DNA of 38,959 nt from a virus. Below are positions 1-6,676 of the stretch, in pieces. The stretch's first letter is position 1; each line of letters begins with the position of its first letter. The stretch covers positions 1 to 38,959 of the IMG/VR virus record IMGVR_UViG_3300026097_000047. The stretch is one strand, 5' to 3'. The position numbers and the translations under genes are program-made. The notes beneath the pieces were generated by a model. The model was given only the letters and a program-made list of their open reading frames with translations, did no database searches and was not told the origin of the DNA.

Positions 1-249
1 GACTTAGGCAACGACTTAGGCAACGGCTTCGGCTACGGCGACGGCGACGGCAACGGCTTCGGCTACGGCTTAGGCAACGGCTTCGGCTACGGCGACGGCG
101 ACGGCAACGGCAGTGGCTACGGCAGTGGTCGCGGCAGTGGTCGCGGCAGTGGTCGCGGCAGTGGTCGCGGCAGCGGCAGTGGTCGCGGCAGTGGTCGCGG
201 CGACGGCGACGGCAACGGCGACGGCTACGGCGACGGCTACGGCGAAGGG
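1..249 (+). repeat. GGC-NNN hexanucleotide low-complexity tract
   Basis: The tract is built from 6-base units GGC+NNN, arranged in longer blocks: one with GGC-TTC-GGC-TAC and GGC-GAC pairs, repeated twice (about 1-108), then six GGC-AGT-GGT-CGC 12-mers (about 121-204), then GGC-GAC/GGC-TAC units. Changing unit order and near-identical blocks suggest growth by slippage or unequal exchange. Confidence 0.85.
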
Positions 250-252
250 TAA
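1..252 (+). CDS. C-terminal fragment of a Gly-rich repeat protein (cut by left edge)
   Basis: Reading frame 1 is open from the first base to TAA at 250-252 (83 codons) with no start, so this is the 3' end of a gene beginning outside the window. The product is almost entirely Gly-X dipeptides, X being Asp, Asn, Tyr, Phe, Ser or Arg. It begins with D-L-G-N units, passes through G-S-G-R repeats and ends in G-D-G-Y units and Glu-Gly. No domain can be named; such tails are usually flexible. The frame agrees with the direction of the downstream genes, and the open frame on the other strand is poly Ala-Val/Ala-Thr, typical of the shadow of such a repeat. It could also be non-coding low-complexity DNA. 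Coding is favoured because codons keep the GGC-NNN pattern through to a stop followed by a normal intergenic gap. Confidence 0.55.
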   Translation, partial: DLGNDLGNGFGYGDGDGNGFGYGLGNGFGYGDGDGNGSGYGSGRGSGRGSGRGSGRGSGSGRGSGRGDGDGNGDGYGDGYGEG

Positions 253-259
253 CAAAACA

Positions 260-283
260 GGCGGCGTTAGTGCCGCCACTAAC
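260..283 (+). promoter_or_regulatory. Dyad copy 1 with overlapping competing inverted repeat
   Basis: GTTAGTG (266-272) and CACTAAC (277-283) form a perfect 7-bp inverted repeat with a 4-base spacer. A second perfect inverted repeat, GGCGGC (260-265) and GCCGCC (272-277) with a 6-base spacer, uses part of the same bases, so as RNA the two stems exclude each other. The pair lies between the Gly-rich gene and the ribosome binding site of the AAA+ gene. The same 7-bp dyad recurs five more times in the rightward arm. It may be an operator or an RNA switch; the sequence does not decide. Confidence 0.6.
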
Positions 284-351
284 AAACGACAAACCAAGGA
301 GAACTTCATGTGGCTACGCCACATGAAACAACGGCTAAGGAGGCCAAACAA

Positions 352-1449
352 ATGAGCAACGCACAAGCAATGTACGCACTGAACCTCGACCAGATCACGG
401 ACCTCATCAAAGCAGGTGGGCACGAGCGCACCACACTGGTCCAAGGTCACATGGGCACAGGCAAAAGTAGTTTGTTGGGGGCATTGACCCGCGACCTACC
501 CAACCACACGGCGTGCTACTTCGACTGCACAACCAAGGACCTCGGCGACATCACGTTGCCTAACATCAACACCACGGGGGCGGACTCACTGCCGTTCGTG
601 ACATACTCAACCAACGAGGAGTTGGGCGCACACATCAACGCACCCATCGTGCTGATGATCGACGAGTATGGCAAAGCCAACCCCGCCGTGAAGAACGCAC
701 TGTTACGTCTCATGTTGGAGCGCAAGATCGGTAGCTACACACTACACCCTGACAGCATAATCTTTGCGACGACTAACCTCGGGGCCGAAGGTGTCGGTGA
801 CCTGTTGCCACCACATGCACGCAACCGGATCACTGTCGTGACTGCACGCAAGCCGAACAACATGGAGTGGATCGAGTGGGGTATCAACAACGGGGTGGAT
901 CACACCCTGCTTGGTTGGTGTAAGGACAATCCACAACTGTTCCTGTCATTCGAGGACGTGCGTGACCCTGACGAGAACCCCTACATCTACCACCCCAAAG
1001 CACAGCGTGCGGCGTTTGTCACACCTCGCTCACTCGAAGCGGCATCCGACTGGCTCAAGCAGCGTGACAAGTTTGACGATCAGACACTGACCGCTGCACT
1101 GATGGGCACAATCGGCGACCGTGGTGCGATGGACCTGATGGCGTTTGTCAAGCTGGCCGACCAGCTGCCGTCACTGCAATCAATCAAGGATGACCCGAAG
1201 AACGCCAAGGTGCCTGACTCTGCCGCAGCCGTTTGCATGGTGGTGTATCGGACGCTCGCATCACTGGAGAAAGACTGGCTCGACGCATGGATGGACTACA
1301 TGCCACGCCTCGACAAAGAAGCGCAGGGTATGTTCGCCAACGGTGTGCGTGCGCCGAAGTATTCCAAGCAGAGCATGGTCATGACCAACAGGAAGTTCAC
1401 GCAGTGGGCGATGGACAACAACTACCTGTTTGCGGCTGATCGGGTGTGA
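352..1449 (+). CDS. MoxR/CobS-like AAA+ ATPase
   Basis: A 365-residue AAA+ ATPase. Walker A is G-H-M-G-T-G-K-S (residues 32-39, Lys38) and Walker B is V-L-M-I-D-E (Asp104, Glu105). A sensor-like F-A-T-T-N follows, then an Arg-containing segment (P-H-A-R-N-R). This order fits the MoxR/RavA/CobS group, ATPases that remodel partner proteins and usually work with a VWA-domain protein; such a protein is encoded at 2138-3379. I chose the ATG at 352 because AAGGAGG lies at 338-344; a GTG at 310 would add 14 residues but has no such site. Phage homologues are often labelled CobS-like after the cobaltochelatase subunit, but nothing here indicates cobalamin synthesis. The target is unknown. Confidence 0.85.
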   Translation: MSNAQAMYALNLDQITDLIKAGGHERTTLVQGHMGTGKSSLLGALTRDLPNHTACYFDCTTKDLGDITLPNINTTGADSLPFVTYSTNEELGAHINAPIVLMIDEYGKANPAVKNALLRLMLERKIGSYTLHPDSIIFATTNLGAEGVGDLLPPHARNRITVVTARKPNNMEWIEWGINNGVDHTLLGWCKDNPQLFLSFEDVRDPDENPYIYHPKAQRAAFVTPRSLEAASDWLKQRDKFDDQTLTAALMGTIGDRGAMDLMAFVKLADQLPSLQSIKDDPKNAKVPDSAAAVCMVVYRTLASLEKDWLDAWMDYMPRLDKEAQGMFANGVRAPKYSKQSMVMTNRKFTQWAMDNNYLFAADRV

Positions 1450-1451
1450 GT

Positions 1452-1655
1452 ATGACACAGATGTTCAAAGTGCGGGCCACAGTGCGCGTGACATATGAAT
1501 ACGAGGTGTGGGGCGACACCATCGAAGAAGTGGTGGAGTTCGTCGAAGATGGCGAAATGGAAGACGAGTGCTCCGAGATCGACAGCTCTTCACCAGTCGT
1601 GACCGAGTACGCAGTAGAAGGACAGATGGGTTGGAAAGAATGGGAGGTAACATGA
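1452..1655 (+). CDS. Small acidic protein, unknown
   Basis: A 67-residue acidic protein with a beta-rich start (alternating V/T/Y residues) followed by an acidic helix rich in Glu and Asp. No family is recognised. The ATG at 1452 follows the ATPase stop by two bases; an in-frame GTG at 1446 overlaps that stop and is an alternative. The stop overlaps the start of the next gene, so translational coupling is likely. The run of small genes between the ATPase and its VWA partner suggests co-expression with that module, but no function can be assigned. Confidence 0.6.
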   Translation: MTQMFKVRATVRVTYEYEVWGDTIEEVVEFVEDGEMEDECSEIDSSSPVVTEYAVEGQMGWKEWEVT

Positions 1656-1822
1656 CTAAAACTTATTACGTCACAGTGGAAGGCATCGCATCGCGGGTGT
1701 TCCGCATAGATGCTGAGAACTCACACCAAGCAGGGGAATGGGCAAAAGCCGATTTCAAAAACGAACTGGACACAGACGTGGCTCAAGTCATCAAAGTCAG
1801 TGAGGAGAAAACAAATGGCTAA
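1652..1822 (+). CDS. Small protein, unknown (56 aa)
   Basis: A 56-residue protein starting M-T-K-T-Y-Y-V-T-V. It begins with a beta-strand-like segment and ends in an amphipathic, Lys/Glu-rich stretch. The start is supported by GGGAGG a few bases upstream and by ATG overlap with the previous stop. Its end overlaps the next start by 8 bases. The pattern 'beta strand, then E-N-S-H-Q-A, then helix' is common in small phage proteins of unknown role. No catalytic residues are visible. Confidence 0.6.
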   Translation: MTKTYYVTVEGIASRVFRIDAENSHQAGEWAKADFKNELDTDVAQVIKVSEEKTNG

Positions 1823-2135
1823 GAAATGGACAGACGCAGACCTCGGCACACTACGCACGATGTATATCGCAGGTATGACTTACAGGGAGATCGCACGGAT
1901 ACTCGAACGGTCACCCTCAGCGTGCCAACAACGCGCACATCATATGGGGCTACCCAAGATGCGCAAGCAGCAGCAACAACAGAATGTTAGTGCGGCACTA
2001 ACACGTCAGGACGAGATGACTAACGCCGACGAAATTTCGTTGGACGTAGTAGTAACACCGCCCACGCCCGAACTGACTACGCAACCCAAACCAAAACCCG
2101 CATGGTGGAAGCGGCTATTAGGTATCGGAGGATAA
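1815..2135 (+). CDS. Myb/SANT- or GcrA-like HTH DNA-binding protein
   Basis: A 106-residue protein. Residues 4-46 begin K-K-W-T-D-A-D-L and carry the pattern 'G-M-T-Y-R-E-I-A-R-I-L-E-R-S-P-S-A', a helix-turn-helix of the type in Myb/SANT-like and GcrA-like proteins, with a C-terminal H-H-M-G-L helix cap. The rest is a Gln run, a low-complexity Thr/Pro/Lys linker and a basic W-W-K-R-L-L tail. The ATG at 1815 is inside the previous gene's last codons. One copy of the dispersed dyad (1986-2002) lies within its coding sequence, in the linker. It may be a DNA-binding regulator, possibly of that dyad; that link is only a guess. Confidence 0.6.
   Translation: MAKKWTDADLGTLRTMYIAGMTYREIARILERSPSACQQRAHHMGLPKMRKQQQQQNVSAALTRQDEMTNADEISLDVVVTPPTPELTTQPKPKPAWWKRLLGIGG
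1986..2002 (+). promoter_or_regulatory. Dyad copy 2 (intragenic)
   Basis: GTTAGTG-CGG-CACTAAC is a perfect 7-bp inverted repeat with a 3-base spacer, extended to 8 bp by flanking T and A. It sits inside the HTH gene, coding V-S-A-A-L-T in the low-complexity linker, where protein constraint should be weak. The exact match to intergenic copies argues for function at the DNA or RNA level. Confidence 0.6.
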
Positions 2136-2137
2136 CA

Positions 2138-3379
2138 ATGCTGAACATAGGTAAACAACTCACACCAGAGCAGCGTGTATCGAAGGCTGTCGTCGACATC
2201 ATGGCGAACCCGAAATACATCGCACTCGCAGGTGTCCTGATGATTGGTGAGCGCAGGGTCGAGACAGACCCTGCCAAATGCCCCACTGCATACACTAATG
2301 GTAAGGACGAGGTGTATGGTGCGGACTTCATCGCGGACCTCAACGACAAGCAGCTACGCTTCCTGATCTTGCACGAGGTGTATCACAAACTTTATCGCCA
2401 CCTCACAACGTGGCAGCACCTGTACAAGCAAGACCCCCAACTTGCGAACATGGCCTGTGACTTTGTGATCAACGTCAAGATCGCCGACGACAACGCGCAG
2501 GATCAGTTCGCTACGATGGATGGCAAGCTGAAGTGTGGTTGCTTCGACGAGAAGTATCGTGGCTGGGACAGTGCTCAGGTGTTCAACGACCTGAAGCAAC
2601 AAGGCCAAGGACAAGGCCAAGGCCAAGGACAAGGCCAAGGCCAAGGCCAAGGACAAGGCGAAGGTGGCCCACAAGGTTTCGACGAGCATGGTTGGGGCGA
2701 AGCCGAGGGTATGACTGCGGACGAGCAGCGTGACCTTGCCCGTGACATCGACGAGGCCATACGTCAGGGTGCGTTGGTTGCAGGTAAGACTGGATCAGGT
2801 GGCGACCGTGACCTCGCCGAATTGCTTGCCCCACAGGTAGACTGGCGCGAGGTGCTGCGTGAGTTTGTGCAGACAACATGTGCTGGCACTGACTATTCAA
2901 CGTGGCGCAGACCGAACCGTCGCTACATCGGTGCGAATGTGTATATGCCGAGCGGCATCAGCGAGAGCGTGGGCGAGTTGATCGTGGCTGTTGATACGTC
3001 AGGCTCTATTGGTCAGCGGGAGTTGAGTGTATTTCTTAGCGAAATAAAATCCATCGCCGAGACTGTTCACCCCGAAGCTATCCGCCTGCTGTACTGGGAC
3101 ACCGCTGTCTGTCGTGACGAGCGGTATGAGGTTAACGAACAAGACGACATCGTTAACTCTACCAAGCCCAAGGGTGGTGGGGGCACGGACGTGCGCTGCG
3201 TCACCGACTACATCACACAGGAACAGATCAGGGCGCAAGCCTGCATCGTGCTGACCGACGGCTATCTGTATGGTGGCTGGGGTCAGTGGAACATGCCTGT
3301 GCTCTGGACAATCATGGACAACAAGAACGCATCACCAGACTGCGGCACCACCGTGCACGTCAAAGGACGAGACATGTAA
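2138..3379 (+). CDS. VWA-domain protein with HExxH motif (DUF2201-like, ViaA/CobT-like partner)
   Basis: A 413-residue protein with two recognisable parts. The N-terminal half contains H-E-V-Y-H (His79-Glu80-x-x-His83), the zinc motif of the putative metallopeptidase region found with DUF2201. The C-terminal half is a von Willebrand factor A-like domain with the metal-site motif D-T-S-G-S (286-290) and a later G-G-G-T-D-V. Between them is a Q-G dipeptide linker (about 154-175). Proteins of this design pair with MoxR-type ATPases, and the ATPase is encoded just upstream. The start at 2138 has GGAGG close by; the upstream in-frame ATG at 2102 lies in the previous gene. Whether the peptidase site is active is unknown. 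Confidence 0.8.
   Translation: MLNIGKQLTPEQRVSKAVVDIMANPKYIALAGVLMIGERRVETDPAKCPTAYTNGKDEVYGADFIADLNDKQLRFLILHEVYHKLYRHLTTWQHLYKQDPQLANMACDFVINVKIADDNAQDQFATMDGKLKCGCFDEKYRGWDSAQVFNDLKQQGQGQGQGQGQGQGQGQGQGEGGPQGFDEHGWGEAEGMTADEQRDLARDIDEAIRQGALVAGKTGSGGDRDLAELLAPQVDWREVLREFVQTTCAGTDYSTWRRPNRRYIGANVYMPSGISESVGELIVAVDTSGSIGQRELSVFLSEIKSIAETVHPEAIRLLYWDTAVCRDERYEVNEQDDIVNSTKPKGGGGTDVRCVTDYITQEQIRAQACIVLTDGYLYGGWGQWNMPVLWTIMDNKNASPDCGTTVHVKGRDM
2594..2662 (+). repeat. Gln-Gly dipeptide-coding repeat
   Basis: CAAGGC/CAAGGA hexamers repeat about ten times and code for alternating Gln-Gly between the HExxH and VWA parts of the VWA-domain protein. It is likely a flexible linker; its length may vary between relatives by slippage. 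Confidence 0.85.
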
Positions 3380-3381
3380 TC

Positions 3382-3398
3382 GTTAGTGGCACACTAAC
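3382..3398 (+). promoter_or_regulatory. Dyad copy 3 (intergenic)
   Basis: GTTAGTG-GCA-CACTAAC begins three bases after the VWA gene stop, just upstream of the next gene's AGGAGAG ribosome binding site. It is a perfect 7-bp dyad with a 3-base spacer, identical in its arms to five other copies. Confidence 0.65.
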
Positions 3399-3416
3399 AA
3401 ACTAGGAGAGAAGAAC

Positions 3417-4448
3417 ATGACACTTACATACACATCATTCACCTGCTTCAAAGAAGTCGAAGCACACTACAACAACATCACACCACTGCGCGGCGAGCAG
3501 AACAAAGGCAAAGACATACGCCCCATCGGGGACCGCAACCGCAAGTGGGAACGCATCGTCAAGATCAGCCCCAACTGCTACGCACTGTCGGATGGCTACC
3601 ACTTTGGTGACCCGCACTTCGGCTCGTGGTATTACGGCGCGGATAAGTTCACACCGACACTCAAACACATGGAGCAGTTTGCGCCTATCGTGTGGCGCAA
3701 GAAGCGTGATGGCACAGAAGAAGTTACACTGCGCAATGGCTGGGGTCAGGGGTACCACAACAGACGCTATGCGTTCCTATATCGACACAGCCCCAAGGGT
3801 ATGTGGTTCCGCAACCGCAACGGCAAACACTTCATCCAAGCAGGACAGAGCGAGTACTACCTCGCCAAGGTGCGCACCGCACCAGAACCTGTTTACAGGG
3901 CGATCATGGACAACACGTCGACGCACTACTGGCAGAAGCGTCTGGGAAGCTGGGTGATGCTGCACGACGACAACTCAGCACTGACATTTACAAATACAGA
4001 CGACGGTTGGCAACTCGTAACTGGGGGTAAGCCTGTGCCTACGCCACCTCGCAATGTCATCAACAAAACGGCCAAGGCGAAATACAAGCAGCACATCGAC
4101 GCGTTCAAAGAGTGGGCGTTCACCATGGCCCCACTGCTGCCTATCAGCGACTATGGGTACGTTCAGGAGCAGAAAAAGGTTGTGAAAGAGTGGATGGAAG
4201 AGAACGGCACCGACACCAGCCGTTACTTGGGCAACCCGCTACCCCACATGGACCTCACGATAAGACGTCAGATTATCGCGTTCGAGACGCACCCGCTGCG
4301 CCTACCCATGGCTGTGTATATGCTGCGAGACATCGAATTCCAGATGGCTACGGACGAGGACGACATACGACTAATCAAGCAACGTGCAAACACATGGATC
4401 AACAACACCATGGGCTTTGTGAAAACAGTACACGGAGAAGAGCAATGA
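3417..4448 (+). CDS. Unknown protein (343 aa)
   Basis: A 343-residue soluble protein with no recognised domain. The N-terminal two-thirds are rich in Tyr, Trp, His and Arg with short beta-like segments (for example G-W-G-Q-G-Y-H-N-R-R-Y). The C-terminal third is more helical, with F-K-E-W-A-F and K-E-W-M-E-E-N. No Walker, metal or nuclease motif stands out. AGGAGAG precedes the ATG at 3417. The stop overlaps the next start (ATGA). Position directly after the AAA+/VWA pair suggests shared expression, perhaps a target or accessory of that module, but this is inference from order alone. Confidence 0.75.
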   Translation: MTLTYTSFTCFKEVEAHYNNITPLRGEQNKGKDIRPIGDRNRKWERIVKISPNCYALSDGYHFGDPHFGSWYYGADKFTPTLKHMEQFAPIVWRKKRDGTEEVTLRNGWGQGYHNRRYAFLYRHSPKGMWFRNRNGKHFIQAGQSEYYLAKVRTAPEPVYRAIMDNTSTHYWQKRLGSWVMLHDDNSALTFTNTDDGWQLVTGGKPVPTPPRNVINKTAKAKYKQHIDAFKEWAFTMAPLLPISDYGYVQEQKKVVKEWMEENGTDTSRYLGNPLPHMDLTIRRQIIAFETHPLRLPMAVYMLRDIEFQMATDEDDIRLIKQRANTWINNTMGFVKTVHGEEQ

Positions 4449-5305
4449 ATATAACATATGTATCAGAACTGATTAAGAACCACGCCGACAATGAGTACAA
4501 CGGGCGCCAGCCCGTGGGCCTGTTGGACTTCTGTTATGACCTTGAGCATACGATACGAGGCGTGCGCACCACACCGAGAGACTGGCGCACTTCGTGGGTA
4601 TACATGCCACATGACGTGCTGCCGATGGGCTGGGTAGGCTTCGGCGACTTCCGTTACTCTGCCAGCGAGAACGTTGATTCTTACGTTGTATACTCACGGT
4701 TCATCGAGAACGCTAAGTATAGCGGCGGGGACTTGATGCGCATGAAGATGTCTACCAACCGCAAGGTGGCACTGCGTAACGCTAAGAAGTTTCTGCGTAG
4801 TTACTCGCCTGTCGAGTTGACCAAAGGCCTGAGCCGCGTGCCCAAAGAGGCAGCGCGAGAGGTAGAGCAGGGGACACGCACAGAGCAGGGCAAGCTATAC
4901 CACAAGCTGTTTGGTATAGGGTACAGGCGGGAGTTACCGGCTGTCGCCAACGAACTGCGGACGCTAATAGATACAGGGCATACGTTCATGGACAAGTCTG
5001 TCGAGACTGACCTACGCGCATACTTTGCTGCTGTTGACGAGCACGCGGCCAAGAAACAGGAACTAGATATGCACTGTGTGATCGCGTCTGAGCGTATGGG
5101 TAAGCAGGTATTCGAGGTTGTAGAGGCTAACAAACTCAAAGGTTGGGGCCCTAAAATATCTGACGAGGTAACACGGTACGACGACACAACACTGCCAGAC
5201 GAGTTGGCAGGCAAGATGGCTGTGCTGTCCATGTGTGCAGTCGAACAATACGTCCCTGATGTAGGTGTGCGTGCGACGGAGAATGTATTCTATGTGGCTC
5301 GGTGA
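4445..5305 (+). CDS. Unknown protein (286 aa) sharing a C-terminal motif with its neighbour
   Basis: A 286-residue protein of unknown function. The N-terminal half has many aromatic residues; the middle is helical and charged, with K-K-F-L-R-S-Y and later A-A-K-K-Q-E. The last 40 residues contain L-P-D-E-L-A-G-K-M-A-V-L-S-M, then V-G-V-R and a final F-Y-V. The next gene ends with an equivalent pattern (L-P-D-W, K-L-A-V-L-S-M, V-G-R-R, Y-W-V), so the two share a C-terminal module. The ATG at 4445 overlaps the previous stop. It is part of the block following the AAA+/VWA genes. Confidence 0.7.
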   Translation: MNITYVSELIKNHADNEYNGRQPVGLLDFCYDLEHTIRGVRTTPRDWRTSWVYMPHDVLPMGWVGFGDFRYSASENVDSYVVYSRFIENAKYSGGDLMRMKMSTNRKVALRNAKKFLRSYSPVELTKGLSRVPKEAAREVEQGTRTEQGKLYHKLFGIGYRRELPAVANELRTLIDTGHTFMDKSVETDLRAYFAAVDEHAAKKQELDMHCVIASERMGKQVFEVVEANKLKGWGPKISDEVTRYDDTTLPDELAGKMAVLSMCAVEQYVPDVGVRATENVFYVAR

Positions 5306-5672
5306 AGAAACGTGGCAAGACACAACGCCAGACGAGTTCCGCAAATACACAGACTTGATCGAAGCTAACGGGTGGCGCAGGTGTACTAAACGAAGTGCCT
5401 ATTGGGTGGATGACCCACAACATCTACCACCCGATGACAACATATACCGTGTTCACATAGTGGCTGACACAGGATACGTTAAGGTGTCATGTATTGGCTT
5501 AGAAAGTGTTGACGCGATAGTGGATGGCACCTATGCTGGGACACACAAGCTACCAGACTGGATGCAGGAGAAGTTGGCTGTGCTCTCAATGATGAGCAGT
5601 AAGCCACCGACCGAACTTGTTGATGGTGTGGGTAGGCGCATCAACAGCGATACCTACTGGGTGTTTTGTTAG
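5292..5672 (+). CDS. Unknown protein (126 aa), C-terminal paralogue of the preceding gene
   Basis: A 126-residue protein starting M-W-L-G-E-E-T-W. Its start overlaps the end of the previous gene; GGAG about ten bases upstream favours ATG 5292 over ATG 5283. Its C terminus repeats the neighbour's pattern L-P-D-x(4-5)-K-(L/M)-A-V-L-S-M, followed by V-G-x-R and an aromatic-aromatic-Val end. This suggests partial duplication of a small domain. The TAG stop (5670-5672) is inside the left arm of dyad copy 4. No enzymatic motif is seen. Confidence 0.65.
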   Translation: MWLGEETWQDTTPDEFRKYTDLIEANGWRRCTKRSAYWVDDPQHLPPDDNIYRVHIVADTGYVKVSCIGLESVDAIVDGTYAGTHKLPDWMQEKLAVLSMMSSKPPTELVDGVGRRINSDTYWVFC

Positions 5673-5684
5673 TGCGTCACTAAC
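5668..5684 (+). promoter_or_regulatory. Dyad copy 4, overlapping a stop codon
   Basis: GTTAGTG-CGT-CACTAAC is a perfect dyad (8 bp with flanking T/A) whose left arm contains the TAG stop of the preceding gene. It is followed after one base by a separate GC-rich hairpin (5686-5699). The intergenic position is upstream of an HTH-protein gene. Confidence 0.65.
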
Positions 5685-5685
5685 A

Positions 5686-5699
5686 GGGGCTTCGGCCCC
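5686..5699 (+). terminator. UUCG-tetraloop hairpin, possible terminator or mRNA end
   Basis: GGGGC-TTCG-GCCCC forms a 5-bp stem closed by the very stable C(UUCG)G tetraloop. No T-run follows, so a classical intrinsic terminator is doubtful. It may stabilise or attenuate the transcript at the boundary between the AAA+/VWA block and the small-gene block. Confidence 0.45.
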
Positions 5700-5736
5700 A
5701 CCCACAATTGAAACCAGTTACCGCGAGGGACTTACT

Positions 5737-6066
5737 GTGCAGAAGTATTGTACATTAGAAGAACGGGCCGCGCAGCTGCGACCCTACCTAGAACAGGGTT
5801 ACACCACGCGTGAGGCAGCAAGAGTGATCGGGTTGTCTATTTCCCAAGCCAATAAAGTTGTGGCAACGGCACGAGCGCGGGGGCTGTTGGCCCGCCGTAA
5901 AGCTGACATTTTGAGGGGCGTCTATACAGGGTCGATCAGAGGTTTGGTCCGCCAGCAGCCCGAGGAACTCCAACGCTGGCTACGGGGCCAGATACCGGAA
6001 GGCGGCACGGTGGCTGAGTTCGCCGTTTCGTGCATGGTGGACGCTTACTATGAGGAGAACCCATGA
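5737..6066 (+). CDS. HTH-domain protein, putative regulator
   Basis: About 109 residues from a GTG at 5737, preceded by GCGAGGGA; the in-frame ATG at 5617 would overlap the previous gene and run through the dyad and hairpin, so it is less likely. Residues about 6-46 include L-E-Q-G-Y-T-T-R-E-A-A-R-V-I-G-L-S and K-V-V-A-T-A-R-A-R-G-L-L, a typical helix-turn-helix of the resolvase/LuxR type ('G-x-T-x-x-E-A-A-x-x-x-G-x-S'). The C-terminal half is unknown. It opens the small-gene block and follows dyad copy 4, so it could be autoregulated there; this is inference. Confidence 0.6.
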   Translation: MQKYCTLEERAAQLRPYLEQGYTTREAARVIGLSISQANKVVATARARGLLARRKADILRGVYTGSIRGLVRQQPEELQRWLRGQIPEGGTVAEFAVSCMVDAYYEENP

Positions 6067-6266
6067 CCACCCAACGCCACGGCAGTCCCTTCGACCGGGG
6101 CCACGCAGACGCCTACTACGGCAGGCCAGAAGATCCGCATTACAAGGACAACGGCCACCGGATCAGCAAAGCAGACATGACGCCCGCTCAGGTGCAAAAG
6201 TATTACGCGGGGTATGAGCAAGCCATAAAATATGGCGACAAAAAGGACTGGGGAGAAGAAGCATGA
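6063..6266 (+). CDS. Small conserved-type phage protein (67 aa)
   Basis: A 67-residue hydrophilic protein. Its N terminus has R-G-H-A-D-A-Y-Y-G-R-P and P-H-Y, and the C terminus has Y-Y-A-G-Y-E-Q-A and K-K-D-W. A pattern of 'RGxxDxYYxR...PH' followed by 'GYxxx...KDW' is, from memory, widespread in small phage proteins without assigned function. ATG at 6063 overlaps the previous stop (ATGA). Confidence 0.65.
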   Translation: MTTQRHGSPFDRGHADAYYGRPEDPHYKDNGHRISKADMTPAQVQKYYAGYEQAIKYGDKKDWGEEA

Positions 6267-6382
6267 GCCTAGAGAAGATACTCGCGGACCATGCATCAAG
6301 CAATAGCTGCCGCAGAACTGAAAAGACAGGACCGATGACCAATAACGGCGCGGGTAGCAGAGGATATAAACATGAACTTTGA
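6263..6382 (+). CDS. Very small ORF (39 aa), possibly decayed
   Basis: ATG at 6263 overlaps the previous stop and has GGGGAG upstream. The frame starts M-S-L-E-K-I-L-A-D-H and then turns into a composition unlike a structured protein, ending TGA at 6380-6382. The +1 frame from 6289 reads A-I-A-A-A-E-L-K-R-Q-D-R, which would continue the helical N terminus better. This hints at a frameshifted small helical protein. Alternatively it is simply a short coupled leader for the next gene. Confidence 0.35.
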   Translation: MSLEKILADHASSNSCRRTEKTGPMTNNGAGSRGYKHEL

Positions 6383-6644
6383 AATTATTTTGACCGTTGT
6401 GGCTGTCGTCTGGTGGTCTATGACCGTTGTCATCTTTGCGGGACTCTGTGCTGACGCAAGCACAACGCTCCGAGACAGAATAACAGCGGCAGTGCTATGG
6501 CCTTTTTTCATCGTTATCGCGTTGCCGGTAATGATCTGGCGCGTCCCATTCAAAACGGTGCGGCAAATGAAAGCTGACATTCGCAATCGCGGGGAGTGGA
6601 ATGACTTTCAACAGTGGCGAAAGGAGCGCAACAAAGATGACTAG
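6372..6644 (+). CDS. Small membrane protein with two transmembrane segments
   Basis: A 90-residue protein. Residues about 5-26 and 38-56 are strongly hydrophobic (I-L-T-V-V-A-V-V-W-W and V-L-W-P-F-F-I-V-I-A-L-P-V), separated by a short polar loop with T-L-R-D-R. A charged C-terminal tail (K-T-V-R-Q-M-K to N-K-D-D) is expected in the cytoplasm. It lies in the early/middle arm, far from the endolysin, so superinfection exclusion or membrane remodelling is as likely as a holin role. No family name is recognised. Confidence 0.65.
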   Translation: MNFEIILTVVAVVWWSMTVVIFAGLCADASTTLRDRITAAVLWPFFIVIALPVMIWRVPFKTVRQMKADIRNRGEWNDFQQWRKERNKDD

Positions 6645-6676
6645 TGCAACATCGACCAGATTGAAGGAGGTGAGTG

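Noticed and set aside
70-450. - strand frame of poly Ala-Val/Ala-Thr over the Gly-rich tract
   Set aside because: Composition follows from the GGC-NNN repeat; it runs against the direction of all neighbours and has no ribosome binding site of note.
352-3379. Cobalamin cobaltochelatase (CobS/CobT) genes
   Set aside because: The domain plan (AAA+ plus VWA) is shared by many remodelling pairs and no other cobalamin gene is present.
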